This document shows, piece after piece, positions 17,519-27,367 of a stretch of DNA of 64,000 nt. The position numbers and the translations under genes are program-made. A model generated the notes under the pieces. That model had not been told where the DNA came from. It worked only from the letters and a program-made list of their open reading frames with translations, and made no database searches. Source of the DNA: Dryocola boscaweniae (GTDB lineage: Bacteria > Pseudomonadota > Gammaproteobacteria > Enterobacterales > Enterobacteriaceae); contig NZ_JALHAP010000075.1 in NCBI RefSeq assembly GCF_025215095.1, forward strand, positions 62,001-126,000, read 5' to 3'. How positions within the stretch are numbered: the first letter of the stretch is position 1; the number at the start of each line of letters is the position of its first letter.

Positions 17519-18507
17519 ATCGTCTCTCTCCTCGTCTGATTACGATGTGTCTGCTGCTGATGTTGCTCAGCGTAGCGCTTGGCGTCTGGAGCCTGGGCAG
17601 CGGCGTGCTCCCCCTTTCTGCAAGCCAGGTTGTTGAAGCGTTGTTCGGCTACGCACCGCGTAATATTTCGCTTGTCGTCGTCGAATGGCGCCTGCCGCGT
17701 GTCTTAATGGCTCTTTTAATCGGCGCGGCGCTGGGCGTGAGCGGCGCAATATTTCAGTCGCTGATGCGCAACCCCCTCGGCAGTCCGGACGTGATGGGCT
17801 TTAACACCGGCGCCTGGAGCGGCGTGCTTATCGCCATGGTGCTGTTTGGCCAGCAGCAGACAGCCATTGCCGCAGCGGCGATGGCGGGCGGAGTCTTCAC
17901 CTCTCTGGTGGTGTGGCTGCTCGCCTGGCGCAACGGCATCGAAACTTTCCGCCTGATTATTATCGGTATCGGCGTGCGCGCCATGCTGGTGGCGTTTAAT
18001 ACCTGGCTTTTGCTGCATGCGTCGCTGGAAACCGCGCTCTCTGCGGGATTATGGAACGCAGGTTCCCTGAACGGCCTGACCTGGGCGAAAACGCTTCCCG
18101 CCGCGCCATTGATGCTGCTGGCGCTGGTCGCCGGCGCACTGCTGGCGCGCCGAATGCGTCTGCTGGAAATGGGCGATGACAGCGCCTGCGCGCTGGGCGT
18201 TTGTGTAGAACGTTCACGCCTGTTGCTGATGCTGACCGGCGTGATCCTCACGGCTGCCGCCACCGCGCTTGCCGGGCCGATTTCGTTTATCGCGCTTGTC
18301 GCCCCGCATATTGCTCGTCGTCTGAGCGGCACTTCCCGCTGGGGCTTATTGCAGTCCGCCTTGTGCGGCGCGGCTTTATTACTCGGCGCGGACCTCTGCG
18401 CTCAGCATTTGTTTATGCCGTACCAGTTGCCGGTGGGCGTGGTGACCGTAAGCATCGGCGGCATCTACCTTATTGCGTTGTTGATTCAGGAGTCACGGAA
18501 GAAATGA
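17515..18507 (+). CDS. fepG: Ferric enterobactin permease FepG
   Basis: FepG is the partner permease of FepD and also belongs to FecCD (330 residues, the E. coli length). It shows EWRLPRVLMALLIGAALGVSGAIFQSLMRNPLGSPDV in the N-terminal half and the coupling loop GPISFIALVAPHIARRL near residue 265. It is translationally coupled at both ends: ATGA overlaps with fepD upstream and fepC downstream. Confidence 0.96.
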   Translation: MNRLSPRLITMCLLLMLLSVALGVWSLGSGVLPLSASQVVEALFGYAPRNISLVVVEWRLPRVLMALLIGAALGVSGAIFQSLMRNPLGSPDVMGFNTGAWSGVLIAMVLFGQQQTAIAAAAMAGGVFTSLVVWLLAWRNGIETFRLIIIGIGVRAMLVAFNTWLLLHASLETALSAGLWNAGSLNGLTWAKTLPAAPLMLLALVAGALLARRMRLLEMGDDSACALGVCVERSRLLLMLTGVILTAAATALAGPISFIALVAPHIARRLSGTSRWGLLQSALCGAALLLGADLCAQHLFMPYQLPVGVVTVSIGGIYLIALLIQESRKK

Positions 18508-19304
18508 GCCAGATGTCCACCCCGCCGCGTTTACATGGCGAACAGCTTACGCTCGGATACGGCAATCACGTGGTAGCCGATGGTCTGAGCGTCGCTATTC
18601 CTGACGGGAAGTTCACCGCGATTATCGGCCCGAACGGCTGCGGCAAATCGACCCTGCTGCGCACCCTGAGCCGCCTGATGAAACCTATGGCTGGACACGT
18701 GTGGCTTGACGGGAATGAAATTCATCGTTTTGCCACCAAAGAAGTGGCGCGCCGCGTCGGTCTGCTGGCCCAGAACGCCAGCGCACCGGGCGATATCAGC
18801 GTGGCAGAACTGGTGTCGCGCGGGCGCTATCCTCATCAGCCGATGTTTACCCGCTGGCGTGAAGAAGACAGCCTCGCAGTCACCCGCGCTATGCAGGCGA
18901 CGCATATTGAAGACCTGGCCGATCAGCCGGTGGACACGTTATCCGGCGGGCAAAGGCAGCGCGCGTGGATTGCGATGGTGCTGGCGCAGGAAACCTCCAT
19001 TATGCTGCTGGATGAGCCGACCACCTGGCTGGACATCAGCCATCAGATTGATCTGCTGGAGCTGCTGCGCGAACTGAACCGTGAGAAAGGCTATACGCTG
19101 GCGGCGGTGCTGCATGATTTGAACCAGGCCTGTCGCTACGCCACGCACCTTATTGCGCTGCGCGACGGAAAGGTTGTCGCTGAAGGCGACCCGAACGAAA
19201 TCGTCACGCCGGAGCTTATCGAGGCGATTTACGGCCTGCGCTGCATGATTATTGAAGATCCTGTGGCCCATACGCCGCTGGTGGTGCCGTTGGGTCGCGG
19301 TTAA
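18504..19304 (+). CDS. fepC: Ferric enterobactin ABC ATPase FepC
   Basis: FepC energises ferric enterobactin import. The 266-residue ATPase has Walker A GPNGCGKST (about residues 41-49), the Q-loop LLAQNA, signature LSGGQRQRAWIAM and Walker B IMLLDEPTTWLD. The true start is ATG 18504, which overlaps the fepG stop and is preceded by GGAGTCACGGAAG. A longer open frame upstream lies inside fepG. It lacks the short C-terminal tail of the E. coli protein (about 271). Confidence 0.96.
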   Translation: MSQMSTPPRLHGEQLTLGYGNHVVADGLSVAIPDGKFTAIIGPNGCGKSTLLRTLSRLMKPMAGHVWLDGNEIHRFATKEVARRVGLLAQNASAPGDISVAELVSRGRYPHQPMFTRWREEDSLAVTRAMQATHIEDLADQPVDTLSGGQRQRAWIAMVLAQETSIMLLDEPTTWLDISHQIDLLELLRELNREKGYTLAAVLHDLNQACRYATHLIALRDGKVVAEGDPNEIVTPELIEAIYGLRCMIIEDPVAHTPLVVPLGRG

Positions 19305-19336
19305 AAATACAGGCAATCCTTTCTGAAGGATTGCCT
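19302..19336 (-). terminator. Terminator shared by fepC and entF
   Basis: An 11-bp perfect stem (19311-19321 with 19326-19336, loop TCTG). In the entF direction it is followed by GTATTTTTAA, a good U-tract. In the fepC direction it lacks one. Confidence 0.8.
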
Positions 19337-19342
19337 GCGTGA

Positions 19343-22300
19343 CTATACGGCCAGCACCTGCTGCAATACCGGTCCTATCTCGGTGAACGCATCCGGGGAA
19401 ATAATATCCACGTGCGCGCAGTCCAGACGATGAACGTCCAGTTCGCCAATCCACGGCGCCCAGGTTTTTTGCGGGCTCATCCCTTCCGGCAGGGTACGTT
19501 CTGCGACAAACAGCGTCGCTTTTCCGGCAAATGGCACGCTATGCGCGGTTGTCAGCAGGCGAACGGCGTCGCCGTAGTTGCCTTCAATGGCCTGGAACAG
19601 CTTGTCTGATGCCTGCCCCTGCTGCGCCGCAACGAAGGCTTCGCGTTCGCGGTTAATCTCTTCCAGCACTGCCGGATCGAGTTCGTTCGCGCCTTTCTCA
19701 GCCCAGTTCTGCGTTTCCGGCGGCCAGGTGTCGAGCAGGCCGAGGAACGCAACTTCTTCTCCTGCGGCTTCGAGCCTTGCAGCGATTCCCTGCGCAAGCG
19801 TACCGCCGAGGGAATAGCCCATCAGATAATACGGCCCGTGCGGTTGCAGGTTACGCAACGTTTCCAGATGCGCCTCGCAAACCTGCGCCAGATTTTCTGC
19901 CTGTTGCATCGGCCCCGTTGGACGCGGCGACTGAATGCCGGTTATCGACCAGCGCGGATCGAGATAGCGCTGCAACACGCTAAACTGCCAGGCAAAACCG
20001 GAGGCTGGATGGAAGCAATACAGCGTTGGCCCGCTGCTTTTACGCAGCGGCAACACGGCCTCAAAGCCTGCGCGATTGGCCTCTTCTTCGCTGCGCTCTT
20101 CCGCCAGCATTTCCGCGAGCTGACCAACGGTCGACGCCACCATTATCTGCCCAACCGTTACCGGCCTTTCCAGGCTGCGTCTGAGCTCTGCGGCGAGGCG
20201 CATCGCCAACAGCGAGTGCCCGCCAAGGGCGAAGAAATCGTCATTTATGGACTGGATATCGCAGCCAAGCAGCCCAGCAAAGGCTGCGGCAATTGTCTTC
20301 TCCAGTTCGCTTTCCGGCACCCGACCAGAACCACGCTGGGCCATTTCCGGCAGCGGCAGTGCCTTGCGGTCCAGCTTGCCGTTGGCGCTTAGCGGGAAAT
20401 CTTCCAGTTGCACCAAAGCCACCGGCACCATATGCGCAGGCAGCACCTCAGCGAGCTGTTCACGCAGGGAATCGACAGGCAATGGCTCACCCGAGGCGGA
20501 CACCAGATAGCCCACAAGTTGACGGGCATCGCCTCCGCTGACCGCCGCCCCCTGGTTAAGCACGCAGGCATGAGTCACAGCCTGAGCAACGCCGTCCAGC
20601 GCCTGCATCGCCCGGTCGATATCGCCGAGTTCAATGCGCTGGCCGCGGATTTTAAGCTGATCGTCGCTGCGCCCCAGGTACTCCACCGCACCGTTTTCCA
20701 GCCAGCGTGCTACGTCGCCGGTGCGGTACATGCGTTCACCGGCAGCAAAAGGATCGGCAATAAAACGGCTTGCCGTCAGATCCGGACGCGCGAGATAGCC
20801 CTGCGCCAGTTGGATGCCGGTGAGATAAAGATCGCCCGCGATCCCTACCGGCACCGGGCGCATCGCGGCATCCAGAATGCGCAGCCCGGTGTTCCAGACC
20901 GGCCAGCCGATGGGGACGCTGCTGCCCGTTACACGGGCGAGATCCTCGCCGAACGCCGGATACCAGCTTACATCTACGGCAGCCTCGGTCGGGCCATAAA
21001 GATTGTGCAAAGGCGCATGGGTAAGCTGTTCCCACTGGCGGCAAAGTTCCGCAGGCAGCGCTTCGCCGCTACAGAACACGCGTCGCAACGTAACGCAACT
21101 GGCAATCGCTTCCTCACCGGTAAGCGCGGTGACGAACGCCGCCAGCATTGACGGCACAAAGTGCGTGGTCGTTACGCGATAGCGGGAGAAAAGCTGTTGC
21201 AGCGCTTCAGGATCGCGATGGGCTTCAGGCGGAGCCATCACCAACCGCGCGCCCACAATATAGGGCCAGAAAAATTCCCAGACCGACACGTCGAAACTGC
21301 ACGGCGTTTTCTGCAACACGACATCTTCGCCGCTCATCGGGTAATGGTTTTGCATCCACAGCAGGCGGTTAACAATGGCCTGCTGTCCTACCATCACGCC
21401 TTTCGGCCGCCCGGTTGAACCCGAGGTAAAGATCACGTAAGCGGTATGATGCGGCTGGGAAAGATTCAGGCGATCCGGCAGCGCTTGCGCCACAAGCACA
21501 TGCTTATAGCAGAAGGTTTTCAGGCCTTCGATAGCGCTAAAGCGAGGCAACTGTTGTGCTGAGGTAATCAGCAGGCGCGGCGCGGCATCTTCCAGCATCA
21601 TTTGCAGGCGGTCGTCCGGATAGCCGGTATCCAGCGGTAGCCATGCGGCACCTGCTTCCACAATCGCCTGCAGCGCGAGCGACAGAAAAACCGAACGCGG
21701 AAGCGCCACGGCAACCACATCGCCAGGTTTAACGCCCTGAGCGATTAATTCCCCTGCCAGCGCCAGCACCTGTTCGCGCATTTCGCGGTAGCTGAACTGA
21801 TAGTTTTCATCCGCCAGCGCCGGAGCGTCCGGCGTGCGCTGAGCCTGTTCCGCTATCAGGGCGCTCAAGGTGGTAGCAGGCACCGGAACTTGTGTGTTAT
21901 TGACGCTCTGCAGCAAGGCGGTTTCGGCGTCATGCAGCAGTTCGGCATCCACACAGCGTAATGCGGGATTGGCCGCAAACTGGCGTAAAAGCAGCGGCAG
22001 ACGAGCCATATGCTGCTGCAATGTTTGCGCCTCATAGCGCTCTTCATTCGCCAGCAGTTCGAGTGAAAAGTCGCCCTGTTCGCTGATGTACAAAGCAATT
22101 TCCAGATCGCGTACCGGGCCGGAAGCCAGTTGATGCGTAATGCCTTCCATACCGGCAAAATCGAGGCGGTAATCGAACATTTTCAGATTCAGCACCGGGC
22201 CGAACAGCGGTTCACCGCTTGAGACCAGCCCCAGATCGCGCTGGATTTGCTCTGCATCGTAACGCTGATAGCGGCGCATTCCTTTCAGCTCTTTGGCGAG

Positions 22301-23269
22301 ATCCTGCGCCAGTTCCGGTAACGTGGCATTCGGCTGGATTCGCACACCAAACGGCAGCACGTTCAGCACCGGGCCGGTCGCGCACAAGGCGCTTGAGCCA
22401 ATGCGACGCATGAAAATAAAACCTGCGGAATAGTCGGCGCGTCCGCTTAAACGCCCCAACCAGAGCGCGACCAGGCCGAGCGCCATATCAGCGGCGGTCA
22501 AACCGCTATTGCTTACCAGCTTGCGAAAATCATCGCTGTCGAAACTCAGCCCCTGGCGAATAAGCTTCGTAGTGGAACCTTGTCCGGTGAGAGGCTGCGT
22601 GGAAAGCGTGGCCGGCACCGGCAGTTGGCGAGCTTTATCTGCCCAGAAAGCCGCATCGCGTTTCCATGCATCGCTTTCACGGTAGCGTTCGTATTCCGCC
22701 GCCACTTCGCTAAACGGCGTGAAGGCTGACGGCCCGGGAAGTTCACCGCGGCAGTAAGCGCTGTAAATATTCGCGATCCTGCGGGTAATGGCGGTGAAAC
22801 TGAAGCCATCCACGACCAGATGATGAAAACGCTGATACCAGAACCAGCGCGTATCGCTCAGACGCAACAGTTCATGATGATAAAGCGGCTTCTGGCTTGC
22901 GAGGCGTAAATCCTGGTCGAGATCGTCACGCATAATCGCAAGCGCTGCGGCCTGCGGGTCAGCCTCATTGCGCAGATCGCGGCATGTCGGCTGCGCGAAA
23001 GCGGCATCGGGGTCAATCCACTGACGGGCAATGCCATCCACTTCGCCAAAGCGCATGCGCAGCGTATCGGCTTCCATCATCCCGGCAATAATCGCCTTGC
23101 ACAGCAGCGTTTCGTCGACGCTGCCGTTTAATTCAACATAGTGAGCCACGCTCCATGCATTGGGCTGGGGAGAAAGCTGATCCGCCATCCAGATGCCGGG
23201 TTGCGCAGCCACCAGCGGCAGCATGTCAGTTTGTTGTTCTACAGGGTTTGCCATTAACACTTCACTCAC
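19343..23269 (-). CDS. entF: Enterobactin synthase EntF (NRPS)
   Basis: EntF activates serine, couples it to dihydroxybenzoate and cyclises three units into enterobactin. The 1308 residues run as a condensation domain (HHLVVDG at 149-155), an adenylation domain (FTSGSTGRPKGVMV, NLYGPTEAAVDVSW, YRTGDVARW), a carrier domain (FFALGGHSLLAMRL, serine near residue 1020) and a thioesterase (GYSLGGTLAQG, serine near 1150; histidine in DCAHVDII). The start is GTG 23269, overlapping the ybdZ stop by four bases. It adds about 15 residues over E. coli; ATG at 23254 is an alternative. Confidence 0.97.
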   Translation of the reverse strand: MSEVLMANPVEQQTDMLPLVAAQPGIWMADQLSPQPNAWSVAHYVELNGSVDETLLCKAIIAGMMEADTLRMRFGEVDGIARQWIDPDAAFAQPTCRDLRNEADPQAAALAIMRDDLDQDLRLASQKPLYHHELLRLSDTRWFWYQRFHHLVVDGFSFTAITRRIANIYSAYCRGELPGPSAFTPFSEVAAEYERYRESDAWKRDAAFWADKARQLPVPATLSTQPLTGQGSTTKLIRQGLSFDSDDFRKLVSNSGLTAADMALGLVALWLGRLSGRADYSAGFIFMRRIGSSALCATGPVLNVLPFGVRIQPNATLPELAQDLAKELKGMRRYQRYDAEQIQRDLGLVSSGEPLFGPVLNLKMFDYRLDFAGMEGITHQLASGPVRDLEIALYISEQGDFSLELLANEERYEAQTLQQHMARLPLLLRQFAANPALRCVDAELLHDAETALLQSVNNTQVPVPATTLSALIAEQAQRTPDAPALADENYQFSYREMREQVLALAGELIAQGVKPGDVVAVALPRSVFLSLALQAIVEAGAAWLPLDTGYPDDRLQMMLEDAAPRLLITSAQQLPRFSAIEGLKTFCYKHVLVAQALPDRLNLSQPHHTAYVIFTSGSTGRPKGVMVGQQAIVNRLLWMQNHYPMSGEDVVLQKTPCSFDVSVWEFFWPYIVGARLVMAPPEAHRDPEALQQLFSRYRVTTTHFVPSMLAAFVTALTGEEAIASCVTLRRVFCSGEALPAELCRQWEQLTHAPLHNLYGPTEAAVDVSWYPAFGEDLARVTGSSVPIGWPVWNTGLRILDAAMRPVPVGIAGDLYLTGIQLAQGYLARPDLTASRFIADPFAAGERMYRTGDVARWLENGAVEYLGRSDDQLKIRGQRIELGDIDRAMQALDGVAQAVTHACVLNQGAAVSGGDARQLVGYLVSASGEPLPVDSLREQLAEVLPAHMVPVALVQLEDFPLSANGKLDRKALPLPEMAQRGSGRVPESELEKTIAAAFAGLLGCDIQSINDDFFALGGHSLLAMRLAAELRRSLERPVTVGQIMVASTVGQLAEMLAEERSEEEANRAGFEAVLPLRKSSGPTLYCFHPASGFAWQFSVLQRYLDPRWSITGIQSPRPTGPMQQAENLAQVCEAHLETLRNLQPHGPYYLMGYSLGGTLAQGIAARLEAAGEEVAFLGLLDTWPPETQNWAEKGANELDPAVLEEINREREAFVAAQQGQASDKLFQAIEGNYGDAVRLLTTAHSVPFAGKATLFVAERTLPEGMSPQKTWAPWIGELDVHRLDCAHVDIISPDAFTEIGPVLQQVLAV

Positions 23270-23484
23270 TTCGAACCCCCTTGCTGAGCAAAAGAGGTCG
23301 GTTGCAGATTCGTCCAGTTATCTTTAAGCCAGCTATTGCACGCTTCCGGCAAAGCAGGCTCGCAGACCACCTGCCAGCCTGCGGGCAGCACACAGTTTTC
23401 TGGCCACAAGCTGAACTGCCTGGCGGCATTTTCGAGGATGAAAAAACGACCCTGCGGGGCGTCAAAAGGATTACTGTATTCCAT
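23266..23484 (-). CDS. ybdZ: MbtH-like NRPS accessory protein
   Basis: The 72-residue MbtH-family protein is bound by the EntF adenylation domain and needed for its full activity. The family pattern NPFD...G.F..L.N...Q.SLWP....P.GW is seen in NPFDAPQGRFFILENAARQF and SLWPENCVLPAGW, with the conserved WLKDNWTNLQPT end. It lies between fes (3 nt gap) and entF (GTGA overlap), as in E. coli. Confidence 0.95.
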   Translation of the reverse strand: MEYSNPFDAPQGRFFILENAARQFSLWPENCVLPAGWQVVCEPALPEACNSWLKDNWTNLQPTSFAQQGGSK

Positions 23485-23487
23485 ACC

Positions 23488-24714
23488 TTACTCCTGTCTA
23501 ATCGGGGCTTTCCACAGCCAGGCGAGCCCGTCAAGCAGGCCGCCCCGCCAGCAAAGCGCATCGTGTCCACCGTCAACCTGGCGGTAGAAAACAGCTCGCT
23601 GTGTTTGTTGTAGTAAGGGGTACAGGCGAAGATTAACCTGATGAATAAGCGGTTCACGCATGCCCGCTTCAAGATAAATGCGCAGCGGTTTGGGCTTGAT
23701 TTGCCCATCTTGTAGCTGCCTGATGAGCAGCCCATCCTGCTCCTGCGGATCGCGCTTCGGCCACCAGTAAGAACCGGACTGGCTAAGCACGCAGCCGAAA
23801 GTTTCCGGCCAGTTCAACCCCGCATATAGAGATGACAATCCCCCAAAGCTTTGCCCCGCCACCACCGTGGTCTGTGGATTATTATTCCAGAGGGTCTCTT
23901 CGCGCAGCCGGGGAAGAAGCTCGTCTTGTACCGCCAGCCAGAAGTCTGGGTTACAGGGAAGCTCCTGGCTGCGGTGAACGTTATCAATCACGTCAATCAG
24001 CACATAGACGGCTTCCGGCAGTACGCCAGCGTTGGTTTGCGCCTGCAGGGCGGCCCATGCGGGCATTCCTTGCGCCCAGAATTGCCCGTCGAGCAAAATC
24101 GCCAGCGGACGCTGCTCCGGCGCGCTATTGCCGGTGGTGAAAACCCATACGCGCCGCTGATTTTTAAGCCGTTGACTGCGCCAGGTTATGCATTGAGCAG
24201 GCTCCCAGGACGCTGCCGGGTTATCCCACCCGGGCTGAGCCGGCGCATCGGGCAGATGAAGGGCTGAGACAGGATGCCCGCGTCCTCCCTTCCAGCTATC
24301 TGGATTGAACGGGTCGGCAATCGCGCGCGGCAGCAGCTTGCGCCAGCCTTCGCGCAGGGCGATGCGGTCCGGCACTTCTGCGGCAAAAGCCGCAGCGGGA
24401 AAATCCTCTTCATTCGCTGAAGGAATCAGGCAGTAATTGCCACGCCATGTCGAGGTGAGCTGTGTTTGCCATTGCCAGACATCGGTGCCCGCCACGCGAG
24501 CAAGCGTCTGTGGACGGGAGCGCTGATGATGATCGGTGACGCCGGTAATATAAATCCACACGCGTTTAATGTCTGACGCGCGCTCGTCTCCTGCCGGATC
24601 GCGCCACCAGAACGTGACTGTGCAATTGCCATCCTTTTCGCAAACGACAGAGGGCCCGCGCTGCGCCGCTATATCTTGCCACCAGCTTTCACTTCCCGTT
24701 TGCACCTGAGCCAC
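23488..24714 (-). CDS. fes: Enterobactin esterase Fes
   Basis: Fes hydrolyses ferric enterobactin in the cytoplasm to release iron. The protein of about 408 residues has an N-terminal enterochelin-esterase domain (WWRDPAGDE, WIYITGVTDHHQ) and an alpha/beta-hydrolase domain with the nucleophile serine in VAGQSFGGLSSLY (about residue 280) and the catalytic His in VDGGHDALCW. The start is uncertain: GTG 24714 fits the E. coli N-terminus best, TTG 24717 is next to it, and neither has a strong ribosome site. Confidence 0.94.
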   Translation of the reverse strand: MAQVQTGSESWWQDIAAQRGPSVVCEKDGNCTVTFWWRDPAGDERASDIKRVWIYITGVTDHHQRSRPQTLARVAGTDVWQWQTQLTSTWRGNYCLIPSANEEDFPAAAFAAEVPDRIALREGWRKLLPRAIADPFNPDSWKGGRGHPVSALHLPDAPAQPGWDNPAASWEPAQCITWRSQRLKNQRRVWVFTTGNSAPEQRPLAILLDGQFWAQGMPAWAALQAQTNAGVLPEAVYVLIDVIDNVHRSQELPCNPDFWLAVQDELLPRLREETLWNNNPQTTVVAGQSFGGLSSLYAGLNWPETFGCVLSQSGSYWWPKRDPQEQDGLLIRQLQDGQIKPKPLRIYLEAGMREPLIHQVNLRLYPLLQQTQRAVFYRQVDGGHDALCWRGGLLDGLAWLWKAPIRQE

Positions 24715-24737
24715 CAAAACTTAACCCCATGTTATTA

Positions 24738-24801
24738 ATGGAATAATTATCAATTAATAGAAATATATTGATAATACTATTGATAATTATTTTCATTTGC
24801 A
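24738..24801. promoter_or_regulatory. Fur boxes between fes and fepA
   Basis: Two A+T-rich Fur-like arrays are visible: AATGGAATAATTATCAATTA (24738-24757) and ATTGATAATTATTTTCATTT (24779-24798). They lie in the divergent fes/fepA region, which E. coli Fur also represses in both directions. The rest of the 277-nt gap up to fepA is leader sequence without a convincing gene. Confidence 0.82.
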
Positions 24802-24991
24802 ATAGCGTATTTGCGCGCTTTAGGCTACGGGCTGTTGAGCGAAAACAATAAGTTGCCGATTTGCAGGGGAAATGTTGCTACTTTGGTCAATATTAACGCG
24901 CGGTATCGGTATCACTCACTGACATCCATGCTGCACTCTGGCCCGCTGGGCAAGGAAGAGACAGAGAACAGCGGTAAAGCAGGCCACCATA

Positions 24992-27250
24992 ATGAATAAG
25001 AAGATCCAGTATTCCCTATTGATGCTCATCAATATGGGAATTTACAGCGCTGCGCTTCCGGCATTTGCGGAAGAGAGCGCTGCTGATAGCAAAGAAACCA
25101 CACAGAATCCCACTCATGAAGACACCATCGTAGTCACGGCCGCCGAGCAGAATCTGCAGGCGCCGGGTGTTTCCACTATCACCGCTGATGAACTCAAAAA
25201 GCGTCCTCCCGCGCGTGATATCTCTGAAATCGTTCGTACCATGCCCGGCGTTAACCTGACCGGTAACTCCACCAGCGGCCAGCGCGGCAACGGTCGTCAG
25301 ATCGATATTCGCGGCATGGGCCCGGAAAATACGCTCATTTTAATCGACGGCAAACCGGTGACCAGCCGTAACTCCGTGCGTCTTGGCTGGCGCGGCGAGC
25401 GCGATACGCGCGGCGACGCAAGCTGGGTTCCGCCAGAGATGGTCGAGCGTATCGAAGTTATCCGTGGCCCGGCAGCGGCTCGTTACGGCAATGGCGCGGC
25501 AGGCGGCGTGGTGAACATCATCACCAAAAAAGGGAGCGGCGAATGGCACGGTTCCTGGAACACCTATCTGAACGCCCCTGAACACAAAGATGAAGGCTCA
25601 ACCAAGCGTACCAACTTCAGTCTGAACGGCCCGCTGGGCGGGGATTTCAGCTTCCGCCTGTACGGCAATCTGGATAAAACCCAGGCCGATGCGTGGGATA
25701 TCAACCAGGGCCATCAGTCTGAGCGTACCGGCATCTATTCGGATACGCTGCCGGCAGGCCGTGAAGGCGTAATTAACAAAGATGTTAATGGCGTGGTGCG
25801 CTGGGACTTTGCGCCAATGCAGTCTCTGGAGCTCGAAGCTGGCTACAGCCGCCAGGGCAACCTTTATTCAGGCGATACCCAGAACACCAACTCCAACGAT
25901 ATCGTGAAGGAAAACTACGGCAAAGAGACCAACCGTCTCTATCGCCAGACCTACTCTTTGACCTGGAACGGCGGCTGGGACAACGGCCTCACCACCAGCA
26001 ACTGGGTGCAGTACGAGCACACCCGCAACTCGCGTAAACAGGAAGGTCTGGCCGGGGGTACCGAAGGTATCTTCGCCAGCAACAAATTTAAGGATATCGA
26101 CTTAAGCGACGTGCTGCTGCACAGCGAAGTGAATATCCCGATTGATTTTGTTGTGAACCAGAACCTGACGCTGGGTACCGAATGGAACCAGCAGCGCATG
26201 AAGGACCAGACCTCCAACGGCCAGACCTTTATGGGCGGCGCCATTCCGGGCTACGACAGCACCGGCCGCAGCCCTTATTCCAAAGCAGAGATTTTCTCTC
26301 TGTTTGCGGAAGACAATATGGAGCTGACCGACAGCACCATGCTGACGCCTGGCCTGCGTTTCGATCATCACAGCATTGTGGGCAACAACTGGAGCCCGTC
26401 GCTGAACCTGTCTCAGGGCCTGGGCGACGACTTTACCCTTAAAATGGGTATCGCCCGTGCGTATAAAGCGCCGAGCCTGTACCAGACCAACCCGAACTAC
26501 ATTCTCTACAGTAGAGGCCAGGGCTGCTACGCCAGCGGCACCGGCGTGGGCTGTTACATGATGGGTAACGATGACCTTAAAGCCGAAACCAGCATCAACA
26601 AAGAGATTGGCCTTGAGTTCAAACGCGACGGCTGGCTGGCAGGCGTAACCTGGTTCCGTAACGACTACCGCGACAAAATTGAAGCGGGCTATGCGCCAGT
26701 TGGTCAGACTTCCCTGGGCAGCACCAGAACCGATATCTATCAGTGGGAAAACATTCCTAAAGCGGTGGTTGAAGGTCTGGAAGGCACCCTGAACGTGCCG
26801 GTTAGCGATACCGTCAACTGGACGAACAACCTGACTTACATGCTGCAAAGTAAGAACAAGGAAACCGGTGAACGTCTGTCCGTTATTCCGGAATACACCC
26901 TGAACTCCACGCTGAGCTGGCAGGTTGTGCAGGATATTTCCGTGCAGTCGACCTTCACCTGGTACGGCAAGCAGCAGCCGAAAAAGTACAACTACAAAGG
27001 CCAACCGGCAACCGGGCCTGAAACCAACGAAGTCAGTCCTTACAGCATTGTTGGCTTAAGCGGCACGTGGGATGCAACCAAAAACGTCAGCCTGACTGCG
27101 GGCATCGACAACCTGTTCGATAAACGCCACTGGCGTGCAGGCAACGCCCAGACCACGGGCGGCACAACTGGTTATATGTACGGCGCAGGCGCTGAAACAT
27201 ATAACGAGTCCGGTCGTACTTACTATATGAGCGTCAATACGCACTTCTAA
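24992..27250 (+). CDS. fepA: Outer-membrane ferric enterobactin receptor FepA
   Basis: FepA is a TonB-dependent, 22-stranded outer-membrane receptor for ferric enterobactin and some colicins. The 752-residue precursor has a signal peptide ending near AFA-EES, a TonB box DTIVVTAA (about residues 44-51), and a plug domain (GNGRQIDIRGMGPENTLILIDGKP; ERIEVIRGPAAARYGNGAAGGVVNIITKK). The beta-barrel ends in YYMSVNTHF with the usual C-terminal phenylalanine. It is followed by a REP pair and entD. Confidence 0.97.
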   Translation: MNKKIQYSLLMLINMGIYSAALPAFAEESAADSKETTQNPTHEDTIVVTAAEQNLQAPGVSTITADELKKRPPARDISEIVRTMPGVNLTGNSTSGQRGNGRQIDIRGMGPENTLILIDGKPVTSRNSVRLGWRGERDTRGDASWVPPEMVERIEVIRGPAAARYGNGAAGGVVNIITKKGSGEWHGSWNTYLNAPEHKDEGSTKRTNFSLNGPLGGDFSFRLYGNLDKTQADAWDINQGHQSERTGIYSDTLPAGREGVINKDVNGVVRWDFAPMQSLELEAGYSRQGNLYSGDTQNTNSNDIVKENYGKETNRLYRQTYSLTWNGGWDNGLTTSNWVQYEHTRNSRKQEGLAGGTEGIFASNKFKDIDLSDVLLHSEVNIPIDFVVNQNLTLGTEWNQQRMKDQTSNGQTFMGGAIPGYDSTGRSPYSKAEIFSLFAEDNMELTDSTMLTPGLRFDHHSIVGNNWSPSLNLSQGLGDDFTLKMGIARAYKAPSLYQTNPNYILYSRGQGCYASGTGVGCYMMGNDDLKAETSINKEIGLEFKRDGWLAGVTWFRNDYRDKIEAGYAPVGQTSLGSTRTDIYQWENIPKAVVEGLEGTLNVPVSDTVNWTNNLTYMLQSKNKETGERLSVIPEYTLNSTLSWQVVQDISVQSTFTWYGKQQPKKYNYKGQPATGPETNEVSPYSIVGLSGTWDATKNVSLTAGIDNLFDKRHWRAGNAQTTGGTTGYMYGAGAETYNESGRTYYMSVNTHF

Positions 27251-27262
27251 GCGTAAAGGTAG

Positions 27263-27340
27263 CGGTGGATGGCGCTTTGCTAATCCACCCTACAACGCCT
27301 CACCTTTCCGTAGGGCGGGTAAGCGTATGCGCCACCCGCC
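27263..27340. repeat. REP-like palindrome pair between fepA and entD
   Basis: Palindromes 27263-27294 (GGTGGAT / ATCCACC arms) and 27309-27340 (GGGCGGGT / ACCCGCC arms). They lie within the probable fepA-entD transcript. Confidence 0.78.
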
Positions 27341-27367
27341 GTTTTCTTTCTGACCGCGGCCGCATCC

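Noticed and set aside
24811..24999. A 62-codon plus-strand frame in the fepA leader
   Set aside because: It has no ribosome site and no family resemblance, overlaps the fepA start and lies in the Fur-regulated leader. It is treated as non-coding.
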